Shown: positions 29,355-38,482 of the stretch, piece by piece | How the letters are laid out: the number at the start of each line of letters is the position of its first letter | Position numbering within the stretch: position 1 is the first letter of the stretch | NCBI RefSeq assembly: GCF_013177735.1 | Contig: NZ_WOEZ01000109.1 | Span: forward strand, 1 to 56,133 | DNA: 56,133 nucleotides | Origin: Paraburkholderia elongata | GTDB lineage: Bacteria > Pseudomonadota > Gammaproteobacteria > Burkholderiales > Burkholderiaceae | Direction: 5' to 3' | Translations under genes and position numbers: made by a program | The notes under the pieces: generated by a model | Databases searched by the model: none | What the model was told of the DNA's origin: nothing | Seen by the model: the letters and a program-made list of their open reading frames with translations, nothing else

Positions 29355-29841
29355 GACAACTTGTCACACTGGAGCAACTCGCCTCCGCTCAACAACGCCC
29401 TCGCGTTACCGACGACGGCCAGCTTTTTCTCAAAGCTGCTGCTCGCATGCTTGACGACAAATGACACTTACTGGGTGATCCAGTTCTTCAGCCAAGGGAG
29501 CCTTCCTTGAGTGACTCGTGGGCGGGAATTGTCGTGGGGGGTTTTGGGACTGGCCGTCGCCGCGGTGCTGGTTGCCAGTCACTACCGTCGCGAATTGATA
29601 CGGCGGAGGATGCTCGGGCAGATGGGCCCACGCCAGTGTTGGGACGTGATGCGTCACCGCCGATGAAAAGCATATTTTCAAAGTTGCAGATGGTCGCGGC
29701 TTAGGGGGCCTTAAGCGAACCGGCGAGGCGGTTCGGCGCGATCTGACGAGACGTTCGCGCGGTGCGGTGACCTGAGCTCGACGGAGCAAACCTGAAGACA
29801 GGCCGCCCCGCCCTTTGCCGAAGCGCAGCGCCCGCGCGCTC
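29355..29841. other. Unassigned stretch between ISKra4-like element and NCS1 permease gene
   Basis: About 490 bases. Frames exist on both strands but none carries a family motif. I see no terminator with a T-run for the leftward permease gene ending at 29842, and no RNA gene. Confidence 0.3.
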
Positions 29842-31146
29842 CTAAAGCAAGCTGTTGCGCTGACGCACCGCGCGCCTCGCCCCCTGGGACAGCGCGTAAT
29901 ACGCGAACCCACCCACCAGCATTCCGGCGACCGCATCGGAGAACCACGGCGCCGTCGCGTGCACGAGCACCGCAACGAACGCGCCACATGCCCACGCCGC
30001 GAACGCACTGCCACGGAAGTTCGGCACGTCGTCGTCGTACGAGTAATGCCGCACAAGGATCTGGTCTACGATGATCACCGCGCCGATCGGGGGTACGAGC
30101 ACGCCGAGCAGGTTCAGCCAGTTCAGGAACAGACTCCACACGCCTGCCACGGCCAGCACTCCACCAAGTAACCCGAGAAGGACGGTCATCGTTCTCATCT
30201 TCCTGTTCGCGATGCGCCCCCAGCCCACCGCACCGTTGTACAGGCAATGTGTGCACACCGACCCGAGGTTCACGAAGACGAAGATCAGCGCAATGGCCGA
30301 CAGCACGCCGCCATGGCTGGTCAGAACCGACATGAAGTTGCCACCCTCGGTCGCCGGCGCTGCGGCGGCCCCTGCGCATACGATCACGACGCCGAACACC
30401 TGCGCGACCATGTTGGCAAATGGAAACGCGGTGAGGGTTGCATAGACCGCACTCTCTCCGTCCTTCGACCAGCGGGTGAAATCCGCGGTCATCGTGCCAG
30501 AATCGGCAAACGTCGCCACCACCAGCGTGATGGCGCCGCCGAAGGACATCATGCTGTTCGCGCCGAGCCCGTCGTACGCAAGCACACCCGACAGCGAATG
30601 CTCAGATCCGATCAGATACAGCGCCGCAAATCCCAGAATCAAATAAAGCGGCGCGGCGATCATGCCGACGATCGAGAGCGCGCGAATACCGATAAACGTC
30701 ACAGCGGTATAGAGCAGCGTGGCCGCTACGATGGTCGCCGTTTCGTTCCACCCGAACGACGCGTGCACCGTCGTCCCGGTGAGACCGGTCTGAAACGCAA
30801 ACCATCCGACAACAACACTCGCGAGAAAGCCGGATGTGATCGCGTAGCCCTTTTTGCCGAATGTACGCTCGGCCTGCAGCGCAAAACTGCGGCCGGTATT
30901 ACCGGCGATGAAGCTTAACGTGCCCACGTACGCAAGCAGAATCGCGTTGCCTATCAGGATCGCGAGCAGTGCTCGCGAAAAGCCGAGGTTGTAGGCGATG
31001 ATGCCGGCGAATACCGCGTTCGTGATGATCATTGGAAAGCCGAACCACACCGCCGCCACCGAAGACAACCGGTGACGATGCGAGAGTGGAACGGGCTTGT
31101 GCTCGAACTCTTCGTCGAGCCCGTGCTGTTCGGTCGAGCTGGTCAT
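29842..31146 (-). CDS. NCS1-family (cytosine permease-like) transporter
   Basis: A 434-residue inner-membrane symporter with about 12 hydrophobic segments. Recognition rests on the first helix (WFGFPMIITNAVFAGIIAYN), the GNTGRSFALQAERTFGKKGY loop, and the mid-protein TFADSGTMTADFTRWSK segment, which matches CodB-like proteins. A late VLVPPIGAVIIVDQILVRHY motif follows. GGGGGA lies about 6 bases before the ATG at 31146; the frame open to 31623 runs into the amidase gene and is rejected. It sits 35 bases after the amidase stop, so the pair should import and hydrolyse the same nitrogen compound. The substrate (a nucleobase, hydantoin or related amide) cannot be fixed. Confidence 0.85.
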   Translation of the reverse strand: MTSSTEQHGLDEEFEHKPVPLSHRHRLSSVAAVWFGFPMIITNAVFAGIIAYNLGFSRALLAILIGNAILLAYVGTLSFIAGNTGRSFALQAERTFGKKGYAITSGFLASVVVGWFAFQTGLTGTTVHASFGWNETATIVAATLLYTAVTFIGIRALSIVGMIAAPLYLILGFAALYLIGSEHSLSGVLAYDGLGANSMMSFGGAITLVVATFADSGTMTADFTRWSKDGESAVYATLTAFPFANMVAQVFGVVIVCAGAAAAPATEGGNFMSVLTSHGGVLSAIALIFVFVNLGSVCTHCLYNGAVGWGRIANRKMRTMTVLLGLLGGVLAVAGVWSLFLNWLNLLGVLVPPIGAVIIVDQILVRHYSYDDDVPNFRGSAFAAWACGAFVAVLVHATAPWFSDAVAGMLVGGFAYYALSQGARRAVRQRNSLL

Positions 31147-31181
31147 GATGTCCCCCTGGGTTTCCTGGCTGGATAGGCTGT

Positions 31182-32642
31182 TCACTGGACGAGGCCGAGG
31201 TCCTTGAGCAGCGGCGGCACCGTATTGCGCCACGGACGCGCCCGCTCGAACGCCGCCGACGCGCGCAGCACCAGCGGATCGTCGAGATGGCGCCCAACGA
31301 TCTGCAGGCCGATCGGCAGGCCGTCGCTTGTGAAGCCCGCCGGCACGGAGGCCGCCGGCTGGCCGGTCAGGTTGATCGGATAGGTGAACGAGAGCCACTG
31401 CGTTGGCGCGACCATGCGGCCGTCGGTTTTCTCCGGTCCCTGGCAATGAACGGGGAAAGGCGGGACCGTCAGCGTCGGCGTCAGCAACAGGTCGTAGTTC
31501 GTCATGAAGCGCCACATCTTGTTGACCACGCTCTTGCGGGTCACCATTGCGTTGGTGAAGTCCTCTGCGGTCCACGGATGATTCAGAAACGCGACTAGGT
31601 GCGGCGACATCTCTTTGCCCCACCGAGCCACCATTTCACGCATGCCTTTGAGGTCGGTATCCATCGCGACGATCGCCCAGAACGCGTCGAAGGGATCGCT
31701 CCACCCGGGATGCGCGATCTCGACGCTACAGCCCAGATCGCGCTCGAAGACACGCACTGCGTCATCGACTACGCGGCGCACCTGCGGGTCGACAGCCGCG
31801 TAGCCCCAGTCCGGGCTGTAGGCAACACGCAGCCCTTTCAGGTTGCCGTCGAGCGCTTTTAGCCAGTCGAAACCGGCGGACGGCAGCGAATGGCGGTCGC
31901 GCGAATCAGGCCCTGCGATCACTGACAGCATCAGTGCGCTATCCGCGACCGTCCGGCTCATCGGGCCAATATGCTCCAGGCTCTCCCAACTCGATACGCC
32001 TGGGTAGCGTTCATCACGGCAGCCGGGATAGAGCGGCACGCGCCCCATCGACGGCTTGATGCCGTAAATTCCCGAATGCGCCGCCGGAATACGGATCGAT
32101 CCGCCGCCGTCGCTGCCGATGGCAAACGGCACCTCGCCGCTCGCCACCGCCGCGCCGGAACCCGCGCTGGAGCCACCTGGCGTCATGTCCAGATTCCATG
32201 GGTTCCGGGTGGTTTCGAATACCGGGTTGTGGCCAACACCGCTGTAGCCGAATTCCGGCACGTTGGTCTTTCCGACGATGATCGCGTCGGCCTTTTTAAG
32301 GCGCTCGACGACCACGTCGTCTTCGTCGGGCACAAAATCCCTGTACGCAGGCGAGCCGGACGCGGTCCTGATGCCCGCCGTGCTGACGAGGTCCTTGATG
32401 CCCACAGGCACGCCGGCCAGTGCACCCACCTCGTCGCCGCGCAGAATGCGTGCTTCCACTTGGCGCGCCTGCTCGCGCGCCGCTTGCAATGTAATGGTGC
32501 AGAACGCGTGAATCGACGGCTCGAGCGCATCCATTCGCGCCAGGTGTGCCTCGACCACTTCGACGGGCGAAAGCTCCTTGCTGCGAATGGCCCTCGCGAG
32601 GGCGACCGCGTCCATGCCGCAGATCTGTTGCTTGACGTCCAT
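31182..32642 (-). CDS. Amidase signature family hydrolase
   Basis: A 486-residue amidase. The Ser-cisSer-Lys triad is visible: Lys in PVGIKDLV near residue 83, the cis-Ser region MTPGGSSAGSGAAVASG, and the nucleophile region GSDGGGSIRIPAAHSG. The C-terminus has the usual GQPAASVPAGFTSDGLPIGL segment. ATG 32642 is chosen because AGGAG lies 7 bases upstream; an ATG at 32648 sits directly on that site. It begins a two-gene unit with the NCS1 permease and diverges from the response regulator at 32866. The 220-base gap between them should hold both promoters. Members cleave many amides, so no specific substrate is claimed. Confidence 0.88.
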   Translation of the reverse strand: MDVKQQICGMDAVALARAIRSKELSPVEVVEAHLARMDALEPSIHAFCTITLQAAREQARQVEARILRGDEVGALAGVPVGIKDLVSTAGIRTASGSPAYRDFVPDEDDVVVERLKKADAIIVGKTNVPEFGYSGVGHNPVFETTRNPWNLDMTPGGSSAGSGAAVASGEVPFAIGSDGGGSIRIPAAHSGIYGIKPSMGRVPLYPGCRDERYPGVSSWESLEHIGPMSRTVADSALMLSVIAGPDSRDRHSLPSAGFDWLKALDGNLKGLRVAYSPDWGYAAVDPQVRRVVDDAVRVFERDLGCSVEIAHPGWSDPFDAFWAIVAMDTDLKGMREMVARWGKEMSPHLVAFLNHPWTAEDFTNAMVTRKSVVNKMWRFMTNYDLLLTPTLTVPPFPVHCQGPEKTDGRMVAPTQWLSFTYPINLTGQPAASVPAGFTSDGLPIGLQIVGRHLDDPLVLRASAAFERARPWRNTVPPLLKDLGLVQ

Positions 32643-32865
32643 GCTCATCTCCTGATCCGGTTTTTGGGTGGTGCGCTAACTATCCATCGATGTTGTGAAC
32701 GAGTCTCCACCATCCGTTGAACAGGCTGTGTCGGTTTGTTAAAATTTGTGAACAGGAGGACGCGGGAGTGCTACAGCCCGGGCTGGGCGGCGGCCGGCCC
32801 AATCGCGAAGGACTGGCCGCGCGCGTCCCGGATGGGTGGGGGCAATAAGCATTCACGAGGAACCT

Positions 32866-33603
32866 ATGCAGCAGAACCGGACTGATCAGCGAATTGCCGT
32901 GGTCGATGACGACCCATCCATACGCGAAACACTTGAAGGGTTTCTGGAAGCGGAAGGCTACGAGATCTGCTGCGCGGCCGATGCCGACGAACTCGACCGG
33001 ATCATGCGCGTCCGTCCGGTGGACCTCGTGCTACTCGATATCCGGCTGCCGGGGCGCGACGGCCTGTCGTTGACGCGCGATCTGCGCGAAAAGTCCGAGA
33101 TGGGCATCATTCTGATCACGGGCCGAAACGACAAGGTCGATCGCATTCTCGGCCTCGAATACGGCGCGGACGACTACATCGCGAAACCGATCGATGAACG
33201 TGAACTGCTGCCGCGCGTGCGCAATCTGCTGCGGCGCGTGGAACACAGCCGTAGCGTCACCGCGCCTTCCATGCTGTCGTTCGGCCGGTTTCAGCTCGAC
33301 ACGCGCGGGCGCAGCCTGACCGACCCGGCGGGCCAAAGCGTGCCCCTCACGACCGCGGAGTTCGATCTCCTTTCGGTATTCGTCCGGAACGCGGGCCAGG
33401 TGATGTCCCGGGAGCGGCTGATCCTGGCCATCAAGCGGCGGCACTTCGAGTCAATGGACAGAACGATTGACACGCTCGTGCGCCGCTTGCGTCGCAAGAT
33501 CGAGGCGGATCCCGACAATCCACACCTGATCAAAACCGTTCATGGCACCGGGTATCTGTTCTCGGGTCCGACCGGCGCAGACGACAACAGGGTGCGCACG
33601 TAG
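32866..33603 (+). CDS. OmpR-family response regulator (TorR-like) of the phosphorelay
   Basis: A 245-residue regulator. The receiver has AVVDDDPSIRETL, the Asp in LVLLDIRLPGRDGL, Thr in LITGR and Lys in IAKPID. The winged helix ends with DRTIDTLVRRLRRKIEADPD and VHGTGYLFSGP. GAGGA lies about 6 bases before ATG 32866. Its 3' end overlaps the convergent hybrid kinase gene by 64 bases, so the two are physically interlocked. The adjacent kinase carries receiver and HPt domains as expected of its phosphodonor. Likely targets are the flanking amidase and permease genes. Confidence 0.9.
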   Translation: MQQNRTDQRIAVVDDDPSIRETLEGFLEAEGYEICCAADADELDRIMRVRPVDLVLLDIRLPGRDGLSLTRDLREKSEMGIILITGRNDKVDRILGLEYGADDYIAKPIDERELLPRVRNLLRRVEHSRSVTAPSMLSFGRFQLDTRGRSLTDPAGQSVPLTTAEFDLLSVFVRNAGQVMSRERLILAIKRRHFESMDRTIDTLVRRLRRKIEADPDNPHLIKTVHGTGYLFSGPTGADDNRVRT

Positions 33604-35960
33604 GACTCCACATCCCGGTAGATGATGACGACAGTCAACGTCGCGTCCGAAACCTGTATCGCGCTTCCTGTCCGGGCAATCTGCTCCAGATCCGCAGCGG
33701 CGTCCGCCAACTGCTGAAACCCGACGTTCGACGCCGCGCCCGCGAGACGATGTGCGTTCTCCGCGACCTTCTCGAGGCTCGCGCGAGCGCAACCGTTCAC
33801 GATTCCTTCAAGGGCCTCGCTGGCGGTTTGCGCGAACGCCGCGACGATCCGCAGGGTTCGATTCTGTCCCAGCTTCTGGCGCAGCCGTTCGATGCGCTCC
33901 GGTTCTTCGGTCACGACGGTTTGCGCCGGCAGCGTCGCCTGCCGCAACGCCGAGCGCAGGGTTTCCACCTCGACCGGCTTTTCGATGATCCCGTCGATGC
34001 CGCGCAGCAAATAAAGTGGTTTGTCAGTCGGCAGAGGATTCGCGGTTAGCCCGAGTATCGGGCCCGTATGCCGGTGCGGCTCGCGGCTCGACCGGATCGC
34101 TGCAGTGGTGGCGAGCCCGTCCATCACGGGCATGCGGATATCCATCAACACCAGGTCGAAATGCTGCGTCTTGAGGATATCCAGCGCTTCCTGCCCTGAG
34201 CCGGCGGACGTCACATCGCACCCTTCGGCGCGCAGCAATTCGCTTACGACGTCGCGATTGAGCGCCACGTCGTCGACGACCAGCACGCGCGAGCTCAGCG
34301 CGACCTTCGGCACGCTTTCCTCGCGCTCCGCCAATGCGAACGGCAAGCGCACCGCGAAGGTCGAACCGTGCCCGATGTCGCTGCGTACCGAAATCGAGCC
34401 GCCCATCGCTTCAGCGAGACCTTTGCTGATCGCAAGGCCCAGACCCGTTCCTTCGAAGCGCTTTTCATGTCCGGTTTCCGCCTGCGAGAACGGACGGAAC
34501 AGCTGCGGGATGACGTCGGGGGCAATGCCGATCCCCGTGTCGGTCACTTCGACGACGATCTCGATCCAATCGTCACGGCGCGCGGCGACATCCGTCTTGA
34601 CCTCGATGTGCCCTGACTCGGTGAACTTGATGCCGTTGCTGACCAGGTTGATGATGATCTGCTGCAAGCGCGCAGGGTCACCGAATACGGCTGACGGCAG
34701 CGGCGTAAGCGCGCTCACGCGGACCATCAGGCCCTTCTCCACGGCGGCGGCACTCGCCAGTGTGGCGGCGCCCGTGATCACTTCGCGCAAATCGAAGCGA
34801 CGACGGTCCAGCCGGACGTGCCGGACTTCGAGCAAGGCGAGGTCGACAATGTCGTTGATGATCGCCGCCAGCGTCTTACCGGCCTGAATCATCCGGCGCA
34901 CAATCTGCGCAGCGCCTTCGGGAAGCTCATATTGGACGAGCAGTTGCGCGAGTCCGAGCACCCCGTTGACAGGCGTTCTCAGCTCATGGCTTATCATCGC
35001 AAGCGATTCGGACTTCATCCGCTCGAGCGCCTCGGCCGCGTTCTTTGCTTTGACGAGCGCGGTCTCTGCGTCGTGCCTCACCGTGATGTCCGCCGCACTC
35101 GCAATGATCATCCGCTTCGAGCGCACCGGCAACGACTGCCGCGAAACCAGCAGGTGGCGGACGGCACCGCCGCTATCGGTTTCGAACTCGCTCGTCTCGA
35201 TTGCGCCGCCCGTGTCCTGTTGAGAGATCAGCCACGTGAATAGATGCGCCTCGCGCCGCAGCGCTTCCTGCAATTTGCCGAGTGAGCGCAACGGATCGTC
35301 CAGAAAGAGATCAAGCGCCTGCCGGTTGGCGAATTCAATCTGTCCTTGCGCATCAATCAGCAGAAGCGGAATCGGCGACGCGTCTAGTAAGCGGTGCACC
35401 GAGTAGTCGCTTAACCGGCTCTCGCGCACGAGCAGGAGCAGGCATCCGAGGAAGAACACGCCGGCAATGTCCATCGTATTGCGGCCGAACAGGCCAGCCG
35501 CCAGCGCGGAAAGCGGTGCGGACGTCAAAACGGCGACCTTGCTGCCACGAAGCGACGCGAACAGCGCGCCGTTGCGGATGATGAACTTGCCTTGGGTGTC
35601 TTCGTTCTGCGCGTCTGACAGACCACGGCAGACGGGACTTTCCGCGCAGCCCGATGCGAGCGGAATTGCGATCGTCTTCTGCCCCGGCCATGCGGCGATG
35701 CCCGCGAGCGGGCTGCTCGAATGGCGTACAGCGTCATCAATGAGCGTTACACCGTCTGAAGTATCGACACGGGCTTCGGCAGAGGCAAACTGGATCGCGA
35801 GACGTGCCTGATGCAGGAGAAGATTGTCGAGCGCGTCTTTGCGTGCCTGAAAAAGCAGAAACGCGAGCGACGAAATCAGAACGATCACCACAATGGCGGT
35901 TCTCGCCTCGGCTGGAGGACGCGGGGTGAGCGCTCTGGTTCGGGTGCCGAACATGGACAT
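33540..35960 (-). CDS. Tripartite hybrid histidine kinase (HisKA-HATPase-REC-HPt)
   Basis: An 806-residue sensor. Two membrane helices (AIVVIVLISSLAFLLFQ and IAGVFFLGCLLLLVRE) flank a periplasmic domain of about 110 residues. A PAS-like region follows (LLDASPIPLLLIDAQGQIEF). Next come the H-box (MISHELRTPVNGVLGLAQ), the N and G boxes (LVSNGIKFTESG, GTGLGLAISKGL), a receiver (LVLMDIRMPVMDGL) and a C-terminal HPt (ENAHRLAGAASNVGFQQLAD). This is a full His-Asp-His relay that should phosphorylate the regulator at 32866. Its ATG overlaps the stop of the upstream NCS1 permease by one base (TGATG), giving translational coupling between transporter and sensor. Confidence 0.9.
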   Translation of the reverse strand: MSMFGTRTRALTPRPPAEARTAIVVIVLISSLAFLLFQARKDALDNLLLHQARLAIQFASAEARVDTSDGVTLIDDAVRHSSSPLAGIAAWPGQKTIAIPLASGCAESPVCRGLSDAQNEDTQGKFIIRNGALFASLRGSKVAVLTSAPLSALAAGLFGRNTMDIAGVFFLGCLLLLVRESRLSDYSVHRLLDASPIPLLLIDAQGQIEFANRQALDLFLDDPLRSLGKLQEALRREAHLFTWLISQQDTGGAIETSEFETDSGGAVRHLLVSRQSLPVRSKRMIIASAADITVRHDAETALVKAKNAAEALERMKSESLAMISHELRTPVNGVLGLAQLLVQYELPEGAAQIVRRMIQAGKTLAAIINDIVDLALLEVRHVRLDRRRFDLREVITGAATLASAAAVEKGLMVRVSALTPLPSAVFGDPARLQQIIINLVSNGIKFTESGHIEVKTDVAARRDDWIEIVVEVTDTGIGIAPDVIPQLFRPFSQAETGHEKRFEGTGLGLAISKGLAEAMGGSISVRSDIGHGSTFAVRLPFALAEREESVPKVALSSRVLVVDDVALNRDVVSELLRAEGCDVTSAGSGQEALDILKTQHFDLVLMDIRMPVMDGLATTAAIRSSREPHRHTGPILGLTANPLPTDKPLYLLRGIDGIIEKPVEVETLRSALRQATLPAQTVVTEEPERIERLRQKLGQNRTLRIVAAFAQTASEALEGIVNGCARASLEKVAENAHRLAGAASNVGFQQLADAAADLEQIARTGSAIQVSDATLTVVIIYRDVESYVRTLLSSAPVGPENRYPVP

Positions 35961-37252
35961 CAGTCAAGTGCTTCCGCGCCAGCGTTAGACGCACCGAGAT
36001 CCGTGCCGAGACGATGCGACGCCACACCGGACAGAACGAGATACAGGCAGCCCGCTGCAGGCGCGCTAATCAAAGGGGTGATCACGTCGGGGAACATCCG
36101 GTGACAAAAGAGCGCCACCGTCAGGCCCGCCCCCATCGCAAGCAGCGCGGCAAGATTGACGGGCGCCACCCTCGTGCGCGAGAACCCCACGCGCACACGC
36201 AGGACGTAATAGTCCGCGACGATCACTCCGCCAATCGGCGATACAACGGTCGTGAGCAGCAACGTCCACCCGGACACGTCGCCGACGGTGTTGCCAATGG
36301 CCAGTAGCAGGCCCAACAATGTGGCAACAGCCGTGATCGTCATCCACGGCAGTGTCGGAAAGGCGCTTTTGAACGTCGCCCCGGCGTTGGTGAGGCACGC
36401 ATCGCAGGTGGTCCAGTTGGAGACGATGACGAGCACCAACAGGAGCCACGAGAGGGCGTTGCCCGCGGTGAACAGGTCGTTCACGCTGATACCGGCCGCA
36501 GCGACCAGCACACCCAAAATCAGGAACGGGAGATTCGACAGGAGGAAGCCGAATGCGGTCGCCTGCACCGCTTCGTTTCCGGTGCGGCAGTAACGCACGA
36601 TGTCACCGGTCATCGTGCCGCTCACGACGAAGGTGCCGAATGCGATGCACACGCCTGTGCCGAACGGCAGCGTTCCGCCGATCGGGCCGTCCAGCAGTAC
36701 AGCCCATCTGGGTGCGAGGTGATGCGCGATGACGATAGCGGCGAATAGCACCATCGCGGGGATCGCGATCGCTGTCATGTTGAAGCCGCGGCTGATGCGG
36801 AGAATGGCCGGTATCGCGAAAAGAACGCCAATCACGCAAATCGCGAGTGTCGAATCGCCCGGCAGATGCAGTATGCCGGCCAGGATCGAGGCGGTAAGCG
36901 CGACATGGAAAGCGAACCAGCCCGTTACGAGCGACCCGAGCAACGCGCCGGGGATGACGGCGCCCCAGCGGCCGAAGACTGCTTCGAGCACGAGTTGGGA
37001 ACTCAAGCCCCAGCGGCCGGCTGCGAAACCGATCGCCGCCGAATAGATGAAAAGGATCCAGTTGCCGAGGATTGCGGCAAACAACGCGTCGAGCGTGCCT
37101 AGCGACGCCTGCAGGTGACTGCCGACGACAATGGAGGCGAACGCGGATGAGAAGCCGGACCACGCAAAAGCGGGGAAAATGAGCCCGCGCCGCCGCGGTA
37201 GCGGGATCGGCTGGGTGCTGGTACCGTCGTTTGCTTCGCGCAGAAGGTCCAT
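35960..37252 (-). CDS. Second NCS1-family transporter, coupled to sensor kinase
   Basis: A 430-residue permease with about 12 hydrophobic segments. It shares the NCS1 layout of the permease at 29842: FPAFAWSGFSSAFASIVVGS, the conserved FVVSGTMTGDIVRYCRTGNE segment, and SPIGGVIVADYYVLRVRVGF. The two permeases are clearly diverged. Its stop overlaps the kinase start by one base, so the transporter and sensor are made together; the permease could act as a co-sensor or supply the signal. A short hairpin (CCCTCG-ATAA-CGAGGG, 37266-37281) lies just upstream of the start and might be an operator. The ribosome binding site is weak. Confidence 0.85.
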   Translation of the reverse strand: MDLLREANDGTSTQPIPLPRRRGLIFPAFAWSGFSSAFASIVVGSHLQASLGTLDALFAAILGNWILFIYSAAIGFAAGRWGLSSQLVLEAVFGRWGAVIPGALLGSLVTGWFAFHVALTASILAGILHLPGDSTLAICVIGVLFAIPAILRISRGFNMTAIAIPAMVLFAAIVIAHHLAPRWAVLLDGPIGGTLPFGTGVCIAFGTFVVSGTMTGDIVRYCRTGNEAVQATAFGFLLSNLPFLILGVLVAAAGISVNDLFTAGNALSWLLLVLVIVSNWTTCDACLTNAGATFKSAFPTLPWMTITAVATLLGLLLAIGNTVGDVSGWTLLLTTVVSPIGGVIVADYYVLRVRVGFSRTRVAPVNLAALLAMGAGLTVALFCHRMFPDVITPLISAPAAGCLYLVLSGVASHRLGTDLGASNAGAEALD

Positions 37253-37321
37253 GATTGCTGCTGACCCCTCGATAACGAGGGCTGATTTATACCACTATAG
37301 TCTGGCGCAAACGTGGAACGA

Positions 37322-37606
37322 CTATGTGTCACACCGAGTGCCGGCTAAGAATGCGCTGCCAAACAGGTCTGGGATCGCGTCGACCGCCTGCTGCCGCGAC
37401 GGCATCGTGTCACTGCGGACCCGCGAGAGCACATCCGGCGGCAGCCAGGTGTCCTCCATCGCGCCGATGCCGCCCCCGATCATCTGCTGCAGGAAAAACG
37501 ACTGCCTGCGTCCCGTCAATTCTGCCAGTAGGTGCAACCTTTGCCCGATCTGTGGATCGACGCGGACCGTGACCACCTTCAGCCTGTTTTCGGCGGTCCG
37601 TTTCAC
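37322..37606 (-). CDS. Ribbon-helix-helix domain protein (antitoxin/CopG-like)
   Basis: A 94-residue frame with GTG start and AGGGG about 7 bases upstream. Residues 8-45 (KVVTVRVDPQIGQRLHLLAE, then LTGRRQSFFLQQMIG) fit the strand-helix-helix pattern of RHH antitoxins and DNA-binding proteins. The C-terminal 45 residues are unrecognised. No partner toxin is adjacent. The start lies only 17 bases from the end of an IS6-family element, so its original promoter was probably cut off by that insertion. Confidence 0.55.
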   Translation of the reverse strand: MKRTAENRLKVVTVRVDPQIGQRLHLLAELTGRRQSFFLQQMIGGGIGAMEDTWLPPDVLSRVRSDTMPSRQQAVDAIPDLFGSAFLAGTRCDT

Positions 37607-37623
37607 CGCATGCCCCTGTCGTG

Positions 37624-38453
37624 GGCTCTGTCAGGTTGACGAGGCTGCGGCGTAAGATTGAGCAATGAAGAAGGCAAAATCGCTTTATCACGGTCATCGG
37701 TTCCCGGCAGCGGTCATCAGCCACGCAGTTCGCTGGTATTTCCGCTTTCAGTTGAGTTTGCGCGACATTGAGGAACTCCTCTTCGAGCGCGGTGTGACCG
37801 TGACATACGAGACGATCCGATGTTGGTGCGACAAGTTTGGTCGGGGCTTTGCGCACCGGGTAAAAGCGGCGAGACGCAAGCCGGGTAGCACGTGGCACCT
37901 CGACGAGATGTTCGTCACGCTGCGTGGCGAACCGTATCTGCTGTGGCGTGCGGTCGACGAGCATGGTACCGAACTCGACATCCTGCTACAAAAGCGGCGC
38001 GACAAAGCCGCGGCCAAACGTTTTTTCAAGCGTTTGCTGCGCTCCAGCCCCGTGCCGCGCAAGATCGTCACCGATCAACTGCGCAGTTATCCGGCCGCAA
38101 AGGCCGAAATTCCGGAGTTGGTGGGCGTAAAGCACGTGTTCGTAAAAGCGGCTGCCCGGCTGAACAACCGGGCGGAGAACAGCCACCAACCGACGCGCGA
38201 ACGCGAGCGTCGCATGCGCGGCTTTCGCGACCCGAAACGCACACAAAAATTTCTCTCGTGCTTCGGGCCGATACGGCAACACTTCGCACTGAAGCGGCAA
38301 GTGATAAGCGCCTCACTTCATCGCAAACAACTCGCAGCCCGGTTCGTTGCATGGCGCGAATTCGCCGAACTCGCCCAAACTCCGTCGACTGCCTTCTGAC
38401 CAGTCGTCACATCTGCCGTAGTGCCGTTTCACTCTCGGCAAGTTGACAATGCC
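37624..38453 (+). mobile_element. IS6-family insertion sequence, complete
   Basis: An element of about 830 bases. The left end GGCTCTGTCAGGTTGACGAG (37624-37643) pairs with GGCATTGTCAACTTGCCGAG on the other strand at the right end (38434-38453), matching at 15 of 20 positions. An intact transposase gene fills the interior. The flanking 8-mers differ, so no target duplication is visible; this is compatible with replicon fusion or adjacent deletion, both usual for IS6 elements. Confidence 0.75.
37665..38399 (+). CDS. IS6-family transposase
   Basis: A complete 244-residue DDE transposase. N-terminal helix-turn-helix: VRWYFRFQLSLRDIEELLFE and VTYETIRCWCDKFG. Catalytic residues: Asp in WHLDEMFVTL, Asp in IVTDQLRSY, and Glu in NRAENSHQPTRERERRMRGF. 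The length and motif order are standard for the family, and the frame is intact. The element lies between the RHH gene and the end of the FadR-type regulator gene at 38483. Confidence 0.9.
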   Translation: MKKAKSLYHGHRFPAAVISHAVRWYFRFQLSLRDIEELLFERGVTVTYETIRCWCDKFGRGFAHRVKAARRKPGSTWHLDEMFVTLRGEPYLLWRAVDEHGTELDILLQKRRDKAAAKRFFKRLLRSSPVPRKIVTDQLRSYPAAKAEIPELVGVKHVFVKAAARLNNRAENSHQPTRERERRMRGFRDPKRTQKFLSCFGPIRQHFALKRQVISASLHRKQLAARFVAWREFAELAQTPSTAF

Positions 38454-38482
38454 ATCGCAAGAACCGGCGCATAGCCTTTCTG

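Noticed and set aside
31147..31623. 159-residue extension of the NCS1 permease frame
   Set aside because: It lies inside the amidase gene in another frame. The permease family start and a good ribosome binding site are at 31146.
37266..37281. Hairpin CCCTCG-ATAA-CGAGGG as a terminator
   Set aside because: No T-run on either side. It lies just upstream of the permease start, so an operator or chance palindrome is more likely.
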